Source: a virus. Taken from it: 30,521 bases of DNA. Made by a program: the position numbers and the translations under genes. Shown piece after piece: positions 16,743-24,006 of the stretch. The DNA is taken from positions 1 through 30,521 of the IMG/VR virus record IMGVR_UViG_3300005747_000545; one strand, written 5' to 3'. Below the pieces are notes generated by a model. That model ran no database searches and had not been told where the DNA came from. It worked only from the letters and a program-made list of their open reading frames with translations. Numbering within the stretch: the first letter of the stretch is position 1; each line of letters starts with the position of its first letter.

Positions 16743-17250
16743 CTTTTAGCTTTTTTCATTTCTTTTTCTTCTTGCTCTGCCTTGAACCTGAAATAATGAT
16801 TCCAAGTATCAAATTCGTCACAAGACATTTCTTCTATTTCATGGTGAAATTTTTTAAGCTCATGCGCTAAGAAATACTCAGAAACAAGACTCGGGTTAGC
16901 CTTGAACTGAGCATAACTTAGTTTCCCTCAGTGTCCAGCAACTCTCCAGCCGCTTGACCAAGTTTATCAACAAATGAGTCTGAAGGTTGGGCCATTAGAC
17001 TTTCATAGTCAGCATCGTCAAAAACCTTTTCTTCAGTACCCGGTACAAAAGTACAATAAATTACAGACCAGACTAGGAAATCACTAGAACTAATCTTATC
17101 CCCTTTAGAGGACTTATCGTAAATCTTTTGTCGATCCCCGACAGAGAGTTGACGCACTTCAAACTTAGCCTCGTCAATCTCTACGACCTTTTTACGAAAG
17201 TTCTTTTTACCACCAACGGTGAGACTTCGTAGATCATTTTTTGTTGTCAC
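16727..17250 (-). CDS. Tail assembly chaperone GT (G-T fusion by -1 frameshift)
   Basis: Downstream of the G stop, the -1 frame is open for 64 codons to a TAA at 16727-16729. Its sequence begins LSYAQFKANPSLVSEYFLAH and contains MSCDEFDTWNHYFRFKAEQ, the layout of the lambda T extension (an L..YF or EFxxWxxYF helix pair with a basic end). A frameshift at G GGA AAC (16927-16921) joins the two parts into a 174-aa protein: 110 G residues then 64 T residues. In lambda the T part binds the tape measure and tube protein, while excess G coats the tape measure. The T part has no start or ribosome-binding site of its own, which supports frameshift-only expression. Confidence 0.88.
16918..17250 (-). CDS. 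Tail assembly chaperone G (short form)
   Basis: This 110-aa protein starts at a GTG preceded by a strong AAGGAG site 8 nt upstream; no ATG lies nearby in frame. The sequence has an N-terminal basic stretch (KKNFRKKVVEIDEAKFEVRQ) and helical segments (GDRQKIYDKSS, SDFLVWSVIYCTFV), then an acidic end, DTEGN. This is the pattern of G-type chaperones in long-tailed phages. These coat the tape measure protein in several copies before tail tube assembly and leave the finished tail. It lies right after the tail tube gene and right before the tape measure gene, the conserved position. It is the major product where ribosomes do not shift frame. Confidence 0.88.
   Translation of the reverse strand: MTTKNDLRSLTVGGKKNFRKKVVEIDEAKFEVRQLSVGDRQKIYDKSSKGDKISSSDFLVWSVIYCTFVPGTEEKVFDDADYESLMAQPSDSFVDKLGQAAGELLDTEGN
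16921..16927 (-). other. Programmed -1 ribosomal frameshift slippery heptamer
   Basis: The minus strand reads G GGA AAC followed at once by the G stop TAA. This is a perfect X XXY YYZ heptamer in the zero frame (lambda uses GGGAAAG at the same place). After slipping, the codons GGG AAA are followed by CTA AGT TAT, the start of the T extension. The stop directly after the heptamer could promote slippage by ribosome pausing. Confidence 0.88.
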
Positions 17251-17266
17251 TTAAACTTCTCCTTGA

Positions 17267-18319
17267 TTATTCGTCATCAACAATTGAAGCAGCACCTGTA
17301 CCGTCAAAGGTAACGCTAAAGGTAACAAGACCTTCAACAGAACCAGATGCTGAAATATCGGTAACAATAACGTTACCTTCACGACCTTCAGAACCAACAC
17401 CATTAGGTAGGTATTGAACCTTCAGTTCGGTTTTATTAACCCATGCTTCCTGAATCACAGGGAGAGCATTGGGGATGCTTGAAGCACTGTGTCTCCAACC
17501 AAAAGGTGTCGCTGGTACAGTAGTGTCAGGGACAAATAGACTGAACGAAGTGTCTTCAGTTTCGTCACCACCCACATCACCAGATTGACTATCGCTAGAT
17601 AGTTTGTAAATACCGCGAGCAACAGATTCATCGCTACCGTCCGGGTTGATTTCGATAACGAACGCATCATCAGCATTAAGAAGCTGGAATAGGTCATTCT
17701 CGGGACGATAGAAACCTGACAGACTAAGATCGGCAGTAAGTAGGGTTGGGCGCATTGTAGCCCAGCCACCGTTTGCACAAGCTGTCTCAAAGTCAGTGGT
17801 ATCAGTTGTGTCAGCAGTCTGAGTAAGGTCAAAACTAGATGCCTTACCAAATGCGGCAAGAGGAAGGTAGGCACCAGTAATAGTTACTGGACCAGTTACC
17901 GCGTATCCGCTAATGAAAGTTACAGAACCTTGAGCGTAGTTAATAGATTCAATATTTGTAGCAGCCACAACAGAAGCGTTGTCTTCAACAACAACAGCAG
18001 TGTCCCAATCAAAGACAGACTTACTGCGGTCTACAATTTCGTATTCCTTAGTAGTTCCGATTTGAGCAGCAGCTTCGTCAGTGAAAACAGTAGAAGTACC
18101 AGACTTCTTAACACTCACGCAGTAGCCCGGAATGCCTCGCCATAGGCTATCACCGGAAACAGACCAAGTCTTAAGACCTGTCTGATTAGATGCAAAGTTT
18201 GATCCAAAAACACTGTTGTCATTCTGCGATGCTTCAGCACTGAAGTCAGCAGTAGTACCCGGAAGGGTGTACCATGTTGTACCGTCATCAGGACTAATTC
18301 GTACTAATTTAGCAGCCAT
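17267..18319 (-). CDS. Major tail tube protein
   Basis: This 350-aa protein begins MAAKLVRISPDDGTTWYTLP and holds an aromatic and glycine-rich beta pattern, including SVFGSNFASNQTGLKTWSVS and WRGIPGYCVSV. A second, related region follows after about residue 150 (AAFGKASSFDLTQTADTTDT, then NGGWATMRPTLLTADLSLSG). Near the end are SIPNALPVIQEAWVNKTELK and a last strand, LVTFSVTFDGTGA. Position just before the G/GT pair, a strong GGAG site (8 nt from the ATG) and size fit a tail tube protein with the two-layer beta barrel fold used to stack hexameric rings. Some extra length may be an Ig-like or insertion domain on the outer surface. It should be one of the most abundant virion proteins. Confidence 0.82.
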   Translation of the reverse strand: MAAKLVRISPDDGTTWYTLPGTTADFSAEASQNDNSVFGSNFASNQTGLKTWSVSGDSLWRGIPGYCVSVKKSGTSTVFTDEAAAQIGTTKEYEIVDRSKSVFDWDTAVVVEDNASVVAATNIESINYAQGSVTFISGYAVTGPVTITGAYLPLAAFGKASSFDLTQTADTTDTTDFETACANGGWATMRPTLLTADLSLSGFYRPENDLFQLLNADDAFVIEINPDGSDESVARGIYKLSSDSQSGDVGGDETEDTSFSLFVPDTTVPATPFGWRHSASSIPNALPVIQEAWVNKTELKVQYLPNGVGSEGREGNVIVTDISASGSVEGLVTFSVTFDGTGAASIVDDE

Positions 18320-18361
18320 GTGATTATCTCCTATAAAAAAATAGAGAACAACATACTTATA

Positions 18362-18784
18362 TTAAAGTATTTCTTCTCTATTGGATTCAGGGTAACTATC
18401 GTATTCACGAGTTACCTGAAAGTTAATTGAAAATTGAGGACGATTTTCCTCGTCTTCACCTAAATATGTAATATCTGAGATCATCACGACCCGTATATAA
18501 TAGACTGAATTGTAAGAGAAAGGTTTCTTACCCAATAGATAATCCTTAATCGACTGGGCTAAGTCGTGACCTAAATCATACCTATGGGTTTCACCTGTTG
18601 TAATAAACCGTAATCCTAAATCATCACGAAGATATTTAGGGTTTGATCCTCCACCGGGTGTATCAAATGCAACAGTGTGAGTAGTTGTAATAGAAGGTGG
18701 TGCTTTACCAACAAATGAGTTACTACTAGTCAATATCCCATCATCCCTCATTTTACTTACAATATCGAATGCAACTGAACTCAT
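18362..18784 (-). CDS. Tail terminator protein (minor capsid-type family, lambda U-like)
   Basis: This 140-aa protein has helices at the start (SSVAFDIVSKMRDDGIL). A strand with HTVAFDTPGGGSNPKYLRDD then LGLRFITTGETHRYDLGHDLA resembles the DTGG-and-N-P motif of the phage minor capsid/tail terminator family. The rest alternates strands (YYIRVVMISDITYLG, FSINFQVTREYDS). The order neck protein, this gene, tail tube protein is the place of lambda U, the hexamer that ends tube growth and joins the tail to the head. The start overlaps the upstream stop by 4 nt (ATGA). The family assignment is by motif and position, without a database search. Confidence 0.72.
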   Translation of the reverse strand: MSSVAFDIVSKMRDDGILTSSNSFVGKAPPSITTTHTVAFDTPGGGSNPKYLRDDLGLRFITTGETHRYDLGHDLAQSIKDYLLGKKPFSYNSVYYIRVVMISDITYLGEDEENRPQFSINFQVTREYDSYPESNREEIL

Positions 18785-19278
18785 CCTGTGTACTCCCTAC
18801 CTTTAGGTGCAATGATTTTAGTACCGTCTTTTAATCGTCTTTTAGTAGAAATCTTCTCAGATTTTAAAATGTCCATAAACCGTTTTCTTAAAACGGGGTC
18901 TTGTAGTACCTTCGTAACGAAACTGTGAGTCGCATCAGGTGGGTTATTAGGATACTTGTCCTTAATGTGATCGTAAGGAAGCTCGTGAACCATCAACGCC
19001 TTGGGGTCATCATAGCTAATTGATATAGAAGCCTTGTTATTAGACTTAGTAAGAACAGCTTGCTGACTACGCTGTAGTTCTCCGGTATCTCTAGGTGTGA
19101 GCTTAAGCATCTCATTTGCCATCATGTAAGCGGCTAATTCGAGATTTCTCAAATAATAATCTGAGGAAATGTTTTCATTGTAATCATTGAGAAATTTGCT
19201 TATCTCAGACATAGCGGCTTTAGCGGTAGAGCTTTTATTATTACCTAACTTAACCTTAAACACTTTGCGTTTTGCCAT
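18781..19278 (-). CDS. HK97 gp10-like neck / tail completion protein
   Basis: This 165-aa basic protein carries a long helix (YYLRNLELAAYMMANEMLKL) followed at once by TPRDTGELQRSQQ, the TPxDTGxL motif typical of HK97 gp10-type proteins. Then come strands with SISISYDDPKALMVHELPYD, in which the VHE motif is also typical of this family, and a C-terminal helix with LRKRFMDILKSEK. Proteins of this group form part of the neck or help finish the tail before it joins the head. The ATG overlaps the upstream stop by 1 nt (TAATG), and its end overlaps the tail terminator start as ATGA. Confidence 0.85.
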   Translation of the reverse strand: MAKRKVFKVKLGNNKSSTAKAAMSEISKFLNDYNENISSDYYLRNLELAAYMMANEMLKLTPRDTGELQRSQQAVLTKSNNKASISISYDDPKALMVHELPYDHIKDKYPNNPPDATHSFVTKVLQDPVLRKRFMDILKSEKISTKRRLKDGTKIIAPKGREYTG

Positions 19279-19589
19279 TATGTCATAACCCGTATTTCTG
19301 TTCTGTCACCAAACACGTTATCTATAACGCGCAACGCTCTTACTTCTTCCGCGCCCGAAGGTGGTGAAGCATCCGCAGAAACACCCTTGTAGATGTAATC
19401 TCCTTCAGATACTTCACTTTCTAGATACACTACTGATTTAGAACCAACGGTGTCCCCTGCCTCGGTCGTAAACAACTCAGTCTTGCGTTCCCATCGCCCA
19501 CGAATAACTTTAGGGGTAGCCCATCCCGGCTGACCGTAAATGTCATACCCAGACTGGGTCCATACTGTTACATCGTGGATGAATCTCAT
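19278..19589 (-). CDS. Head-closure (stopper) protein
   Basis: This 103-aa protein is nearly all beta in pattern: VTVWTQSGYDIYGQPGW near the start, then IRGRWERKTELFTTEAGDT, SVVYLESEVSEGDYIYKG and a last strand RTEIRVMT. This layout (W....DxxGxPxW, then RWE, then a GDY turn) fits the small head-tail joining proteins that close the head after DNA packaging. It lies between the adaptor and the gp10-like gene, the usual order in long-tailed phages. A GAGGG site precedes the ATG, which also overlaps the adaptor stop as TAATG. No Cys, signal peptide or enzyme motif is seen. Confidence 0.75.
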   Translation of the reverse strand: MRFIHDVTVWTQSGYDIYGQPGWATPKVIRGRWERKTELFTTEAGDTVGSKSVVYLESEVSEGDYIYKGVSADASPPSGAEEVRALRVIDNVFGDRTEIRVMT

Positions 19590-20089
19590 TACGCCCTCAC
19601 TATGTTTACACGGTGTGCCGTATACACGCCATATCTACCAAGGTGCTTCAATAACTTACTCAGCGTAATTGACCCTTGATTCTTTCTAGAAGAAGCGTAG
19701 GTAACAGATGTTGACCCGTAACTCTCTGATTTAATTGAGCTATTATTAGTCGAATCCACCACATCCTGTAGGTATAAATCGGCCAATTGAATAACTGAAT
19801 CAATTAAAAGTTGAGGAATACCTTCAATATAATTCCCTGCGGAATCCACAAAAGGGTCACGAGGAAATTCCAAGGCTTGGGTGGAAGTCAATCGGTCACT
19901 ATACCAGCTAAAATTAAGGTCTAGGTAACGAGTTGCCTTCCTGAGCGCCCGTTCTTGGGTAGTACCATCGACATTATCCCAATAAGTACTTTCTCCATAC
20001 ATGTTGAAGTATGCGGCGGCATCGGATAGATCAGCATAGGTGTCTGCGTTATCTGGCGTACCATCATCTAACTGTTTAATTAAAGACAT
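19589..20089 (-). CDS. Head-tail adaptor (DnaT-like family by name)
   Basis: This 166-aa protein has the pattern of phage adaptor proteins that databases often label putative DnaT-like. It begins with a TYADLSDAAAYFNMYGE segment, then helices (RALRKATRYLDLNFSWYSD), then LTSTQALEFPRDPFVDSAG with GIPQLLIDSVIQLADLYLQ. The QALEFPR and IP..L..A..QLA motifs are the signature. The C-terminal part, with SYGSTSVTYAS and KLLKHLGRY, is usual too. Adaptors of this type form the ring under the portal. The DnaT name should not be taken as a DNA replication role, given its place inside the connector genes. The start follows a GGGTGAG site. Confidence 0.82.
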   Translation of the reverse strand: MSLIKQLDDGTPDNADTYADLSDAAAYFNMYGESTYWDNVDGTTQERALRKATRYLDLNFSWYSDRLTSTQALEFPRDPFVDSAGNYIEGIPQLLIDSVIQLADLYLQDVVDSTNNSSIKSESYGSTSVTYASSRKNQGSITLSKLLKHLGRYGVYTAHRVNIVRA

Positions 20090-20436
20090 TACTCACCCTT
20101 TAGGATTTTAATAGCCTGATCTTTGCTCTTGATTGGTTCGTCTGTTAATTCTTTAGCGGCGGAACGTAGTTCATTCCACGACATATCTTCAATAGACGCT
20201 TCTTCTTTCTCAACAACAGGTTCGAGTTTCGGAGCAGGTTTTGGTGCCTCTACCTTAGTCTTTCGGGTATCCCAAGAGGGTACACCTGCCTTCTCGAAGG
20301 CTTCAATGATCTTAGGGTTAGTAGACTTGTAGTAATCTACACCGTGGGTGCGACCATCAAAATACTGAGGGTTTTTATAACGGACATTGTAGCCTTCCCC
20401 GCGAGGAATACTTGATGTGAAATCAACAACAATCAT
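20089..20436 (-). CDS. Small acidic head-region protein with HeH/LEM-like C-terminus
   Basis: I choose the ATG at 20436 (115 aa) because AGGA lies 7 nt before it; an ATG at 20460 would add 8 residues but has only a poor site. Residues 1-60 hold an unknown beta region (IVVDFTSSIPRGEGYNVRY). The middle is a charged Pro/Lys/Glu linker (VEAPKPAPKLEPVVEKEE). The last 35 residues, MSWNELRSAAKELTDEPIKS then a KDQAIKILKGE helix, resemble the helix-loop-helix fold (HeH/LEM or SAP-like) found at the end of small proteins near many phage capsid genes. It is the first gene after the capsid terminator. The function is unknown; a minor capsid or packaging-linked role is only a guess from position. Confidence 0.72.
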   Translation of the reverse strand: MIVVDFTSSIPRGEGYNVRYKNPQYFDGRTHGVDYYKSTNPKIIEAFEKAGVPSWDTRKTKVEAPKPAPKLEPVVEKEEASIEDMSWNELRSAAKELTDEPIKSKDQAIKILKGE

Positions 20437-20473
20437 TTTCTTATCCTGTATTGTAAACATTTATTTTTCCCAT

Positions 20474-20501
20474 AAAAAAAGGGGAGACAAAAGCCTCCCC
20501 C
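20474..20501 (-). terminator. Intrinsic terminator after the major capsid gene
   Basis: On the minus strand, 8 pairs (GGGGAGGC with GUCUCCCC, one G-U) close a UUUU loop, and seven U residues follow at 20480-20474. This is a classic rho-independent terminator, starting about 30 nt after the capsid stop. As no clear promoter lies after it, downstream genes must rely on read-through or antitermination, which would give capsid protein a higher mRNA level. Confidence 0.85.
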
Positions 20502-20529
20502 TGTATAAGAGGCGTAAACCTCTAATTGC

Positions 20530-21543
20530 TTAGGCAACAGCCAGAAGAACACCCGGACCCATCTTGGAATCATGCATACGCAAATCCCAGTTGGCACTTG
20601 CAGCAAGTGTTGCAAGATCAGGGTTCTTAGCGCCAGTGTAAGCGTAACCGCGAACACCAACGTTGTAAGCATATTCACCCTGCATACGACGAACAAGGTT
20701 TTCATGCCCTGTAATGTCTTGCATGGTAACAATCTGCTCTTCCGATTGCGCTACTTCAGCAGCCCCTGCAACCAGACCAACAATGAAGTTACGAGAATCG
20801 TCTTCGATGGTATCTTCGTTGAAGTCGGTGGTGCTAAGTGAAGAGTTATCAGTAACGATAACAGGCTTACCAAGTGTACCCGGAGTACCGCCGTAGATAA
20901 CAGAAGCGGCTACACCGTCAACTTTATCAGCAATATCCTTGTCAACAAGGTTGTGGTACGTAGTACCGTTCATAAGCCAAGCAACGATGCGGTTAGACTT
21001 GTCACCGAACTGGGCCATAGCTGCGTTCAAGTGACGTGCACTCGGACCAGTCTGACCGTCAACCGGTGATGTAACTGCATCATAAACAACGTTAGAGTCG
21101 GAACGTAGAGCAGCAACAAGTGCTGATACACCGTAAGTAACGAAGTCGATAGCAGCAGCCTTACCTGCCTGCTCACCAAGGGCGTAGCTCATTTCGCTAG
21201 GATCAGAGCCAATCTTGCGCCAGAAGTCCAGAGTCTGATCGACAGGGCCAATAGCCTTGTTGACCTTCACATGGATCAGTTCGTCCATCGTCATTTTCTT
21301 AGACGTAACAACCGCATTACTGTCGGGGTCACGGTCACGGATAATGCCGCTAACGATTTGCAAGAAAGATTCCTTCTCGAAGTCGCCCTTCAGGCTACGA
21401 CTAACAAGACGGAGAGCGCCGTTGGATGCGCCGTTGAAAATGTTTGCTTCTTCTTGAAGCACTTCAGTCATAGCTCCGAAAAACTCTTCCTGATAGATTA
21501 CTGCGTCTAACGCATTACCTGCGTTTGGTGCTGTGGTACTCAT
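20530..21543 (-). CDS. Major capsid protein
   Basis: This 337-aa protein is placed between the scaffold gene and a terminator, as expected for the coat gene. It has a helical N-terminus (ALDAVIYQEEFFGAMTEVLQ), a strand with MTMDELIHVKVNKAIGPVDQ, a long helix region (ALGEQAGKAAAIDFVTYGVS), and VAWLMNGTTYHNLVDKD with LGKPVIVTDNSSL, a pattern widely seen in HK97-fold coat proteins. Coat proteins of this fold build the icosahedral head on the scaffold. The ATG has a very strong GGAGG site 7 nt upstream, fitting high expression. I see no delta-domain or protease-linked N-terminal extension. The subfamily cannot be set without a structure search. Confidence 0.88.
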   Translation of the reverse strand: MSTTAPNAGNALDAVIYQEEFFGAMTEVLQEEANIFNGASNGALRLVSRSLKGDFEKESFLQIVSGIIRDRDPDSNAVVTSKKMTMDELIHVKVNKAIGPVDQTLDFWRKIGSDPSEMSYALGEQAGKAAAIDFVTYGVSALVAALRSDSNVVYDAVTSPVDGQTGPSARHLNAAMAQFGDKSNRIVAWLMNGTTYHNLVDKDIADKVDGVAASVIYGGTPGTLGKPVIVTDNSSLSTTDFNEDTIEDDSRNFIVGLVAGAAEVAQSEEQIVTMQDITGHENLVRRMQGEYAYNVGVRGYAYTGAKNPDLATLAASANWDLRMHDSKMGPGVLLAVA

Positions 21544-21544
21544 A

Positions 21545-21597
21545 AGATGACCTCCAAATTATTTAAGATTAAAAATTAAAAACTTCTTTGGTCATCT
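21545..21597 (-). repeat. Inverted repeat overlapping the capsid ribosome-binding site
   Basis: Eight-base arms AGATGACC (21545-21552) and GGTCATCT (21590-21597) flank a 37-nt A+T-rich spacer. On the mRNA the downstream arm includes the 3' part of the GGAGG site before the capsid start. Pairing could limit ribosome access, but the loop is long, so this may also be chance. Confidence 0.4.
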
Positions 21598-21605
21598 CGA
21601 CCTGC

Positions 21606-22415
21606 TTAGTCTAGCTCTGAGAAAGGAGGAACACCATCAACTTTGGCAGATTCGTAGCCATACTTACGAATGTAAGCGGCGCGTTCTGCTCTAGTCATGT
21701 CTCCCTTTGCTTTACCAGCACTAGGCTTTTCCACCCGTTTCTGACTTGCTGCTGGTCGTGAACCGGTCCCAGAGGCAGAAGCCACTTGGAATAGATCACC
21801 GAACACCTCGTCAGATTTCATTTCTGAGATAAATTCAGAAACGGACATGTAATCGCCTTTATCATTAAAGCGGACATCCCCATCTTCGTCCTTTACCCGA
21901 ACCACATACTTACCATCTTCTTCTACAACAGTTGTGTGTTGTTGAATAAGTGGGTTAAGTACCCGGTTAGCACCCTTTTTCGCACCTAGCGAAGTAAGAG
22001 CTTCGTTTGCTCGATTAGTAATTAGATAATCATGGAGAGAACTCTTCATGTTATTAATCACTTCATCTTTTTCACTCAGTTGGTCTCTATACTTAGCTTC
22101 CAACTGCTCTCGAATCTTTTCAACGTCACCACGCTTCAATGCGCGCTTATGTTCTTCAGCTTCGAGTTTTTCTCTCAATTTGACAGCATCATCAACAGAA
22201 AGACCAGCTTTTTCCAAGGTCTTGAGTTGCAAACGACGATCTTTAGCTTCCTTATTGGCCTTACGTAGAGCTTCTTTTGCCTTACGTAGTTCTGCCCTAG
22301 TGCTTAAGAGTTCGTTATCCTCTTCGTCTTGGTCTTCATCTTCATCAATGTCGTTGTCAAATTCGTTATCAAGTTCTTCGTTGTCGAGATCGTCACGATC
22401 TTCTAATTCAGGCAT
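21606..22415 (-). CDS. Head scaffold protein
   Basis: I place the start at the ATG at 22415 (269 aa) because GGAGG lies 5 nt before it; an ATG at 22427 has no such site. The N-terminal 40 residues are very acidic (runs such as NDIDEDEDQDEEDNE). A long coiled coil follows at about 45-130 (Lys/Glu/Leu-rich, with ELRKAKEALRKANKEAK and EKIREQLEAKYRDQL), and the last third is basic. This shape is usual for phage scaffolds, which guide coat assembly and then leave or are degraded. Position between portal and coat genes agrees. No Ser protease motif (such as a G-x-S-x-G site) is visible, so this is not a protease-scaffold fusion. No separate protease gene appears near it. Confidence 0.88.
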   Translation of the reverse strand: MPELEDRDDLDNEELDNEFDNDIDEDEDQDEEDNELLSTRAELRKAKEALRKANKEAKDRRLQLKTLEKAGLSVDDAVKLREKLEAEEHKRALKRGDVEKIREQLEAKYRDQLSEKDEVINNMKSSLHDYLITNRANEALTSLGAKKGANRVLNPLIQQHTTVVEEDGKYVVRVKDEDGDVRFNDKGDYMSVSEFISEMKSDEVFGDLFQVASASGTGSRPAASQKRVEKPSAGKAKGDMTRAERAAYIRKYGYESAKVDGVPPFSELD

Positions 22416-22459
22416 CTTCGCCTCCATTGCTATATGTATGTTTTGAAAAGGTTTTTTTA

Positions 22460-23875
22460 TTAAAGTTCACTTTGAACGCTTGTATCATCTCGATTCTTTA
22501 CGTCATTCGTTTCCTCCGTCTTACTTTTTTGCTTTGATTGATCTATTGTCTCCGTTGTTTGTGGAGCAACAGTACCTCTTCTCTTAAGTTCGGAGAAGAA
22601 TTCTGTTTCAGTCAGAACACCCTCCTGATATGCTTGCATTAAATCAGCAAATGAGTTAGCCTCATCGCCGGGAACAGTCAGGTCATCACCAATAGATACT
22701 TGAACCTCACTTGCGTCTACCCCTATCCAGTCTCCCGCCACCTTAAAGCAATCCTCAAGACCTCTCTCAAGGTTGCGAAGAATAACTTGGAAAGTAGACA
22801 GACTTTCTGCTTTATCAATTTGTCTAGCACTTGCTGTTTGACGCTCTACACTTTTTTGGGTTAGGATGTCACTACCCATGTGAGCCATTCTTTTTTCGAG
22901 GTCTTCTAAGTCCTTACGACCCGCCTCAATAGCATTACCTTGATGCTCTACGTATTTTAAATCCGCGTTTTCTGAATTAGTAAATAGTGCAGAGTTAGCA
23001 CCAATTACAAGGTTTTCAATTTCATCTTCAGCAAAACCAGTACCTAGAAGTAAAGGAACGCGAACAACGTGAAGAATGTTATTTTGGTCAGAACTAGACT
23101 GCCAATGACGCAAATTAAGCCATGCCAAATCTTCAAGCGGTGGTTCTGCAACCATCGTTGCAATCTTTTCTTCATAGATAGGTACAATTGGAACATAATC
23201 CAAAGAGAATGTTCCTTCTTCCTCAAAATGATATTTACCTTTTTTATCCCCGTGATGGACTTCATATGATCCGGGGCGAATAATTCTAACGGATTCGTTT
23301 AGTTGTTCGAAATAATTTTCATCAAGACTTGTTTCTTGTTCGACTAATCTTATTTCAATTATTTCCTCAACTCCGTTGTTATAAGTGGCTTGCCAGCCAA
23401 TAAGACTTCTTGGGTCAATAGGGTTCAAATAGGGACGAACACCATTGTCGAATTGACGTTTGGTGATTCCCCCTTCAGTTGAAGGCATGTCCACAAGAGG
23501 GTGCGCCCTACCTGTAATAAGTAAATGGTGAGCCAACGTAGCGGCGACGGACGTAATGCTCTGACCACAACCATCTGCATTGTCTACCAAATACTCCAAT
23601 TCTTTCGGCACATTGGATATTTTCACAGGGCGCATGAATGCACCACCAACAAGAGCCTTCACAGTGCGTTTGTAAGCGTTGTAGAGGAACGTTCTGCGTA
23701 CACGGCACTGGTACGCCTCATCACTCTCTTTCGGTTCTTGAGGGAGCCACTTCTTCTTGTTACGCATTGTTTTAGTACCACCAAGGAGGTCGTATAACGG
23801 CTCCCATCTTTCGTACATTTCATCAAATGCGGACGCTGTAGTTCTAACACCCCTAACTTGTTTGGTTGTAATCAT
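22460..23875 (-). CDS. Portal protein (DUF4055-type)
   Basis: This 471-aa protein has the motifs of DUF4055 portals: YERWEPLYDLLGGTKTM near residue 20, WLPQEPKESDEAYQCRVRRT, then FLYNAYKRTVKALVGGAF, and a D.A.GCGQSITS block. GRAHPLVDMPS, the PYLNPIDPRSLIGW block and a hydrophobic PLLLGTGF stretch follow. A helical region (KDLEDLEKRMAHMG) matches the stem, and the C-terminal tail is hydrophilic. The protein forms the dodecameric ring through which DNA is packaged. The ATG has GAGGA 7 nt upstream and follows the 131-nt gap. A terminase gene would normally lie just before the portal; here adhesin-like genes do. The portal call is firm; the DUF number is from motif recall. Confidence 0.88.
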   Translation of the reverse strand: MITTKQVRGVRTTASAFDEMYERWEPLYDLLGGTKTMRNKKKWLPQEPKESDEAYQCRVRRTFLYNAYKRTVKALVGGAFMRPVKISNVPKELEYLVDNADGCGQSITSVAATLAHHLLITGRAHPLVDMPSTEGGITKRQFDNGVRPYLNPIDPRSLIGWQATYNNGVEEIIEIRLVEQETSLDENYFEQLNESVRIIRPGSYEVHHGDKKGKYHFEEEGTFSLDYVPIVPIYEEKIATMVAEPPLEDLAWLNLRHWQSSSDQNNILHVVRVPLLLGTGFAEDEIENLVIGANSALFTNSENADLKYVEHQGNAIEAGRKDLEDLEKRMAHMGSDILTQKSVERQTASARQIDKAESLSTFQVILRNLERGLEDCFKVAGDWIGVDASEVQVSIGDDLTVPGDEANSFADLMQAYQEGVLTETEFFSELKRRGTVAPQTTETIDQSKQKSKTEETNDVKNRDDTSVQSEL

Positions 23876-24006
23876 TGATTATCCTCTTTTTAATTAGGGA
23901 CAGAAACCCTTGTTTAATATTTACTATAGCTTTAAGATAGTACAAGGAGCACCTAGTTCCATTATGTTCATGTTTTAAAGCATTAATTCCAAATTAGTTT
24001 TATTGT
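23876..24006 (-). promoter_or_regulatory. 131-nt A+T-rich gap before the head genes; possible promoter region
   Basis: This is the largest stretch without a gene in the window. On the minus strand it contains TATAGT, close to a -10 box, near 23930, and TTGTAC upstream of it, but the spacing is not good for a sigma-70 promoter. A short AGGG/CCCT inverted repeat lies close to the portal start. No terminator with a U tract is seen after the upstream gene, and the only frame with an ATG is about 15 codons with no ribosome-binding site. Confidence 0.3.

Noticed and set aside
17455-17874. 139-codon Leu-rich minus-strand frame inside the tail tube gene
   Set aside because: It is fully inside a well-supported gene, and its Leu/Thr-rich, low-complexity sequence is what a shifted reading of the tube gene would give.
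19589-20089. DnaT-like primosome protein
   Set aside because: The family name is historical; motifs and place among connector genes indicate a head-tail adaptor.
22048-22446. 132-codon plus-strand frame opposite the scaffold gene
   Set aside because: The Ser-rich product is the antisense image of Glu/Asp/Lys codons in the coiled coil; no plus-strand operon or signals support it.
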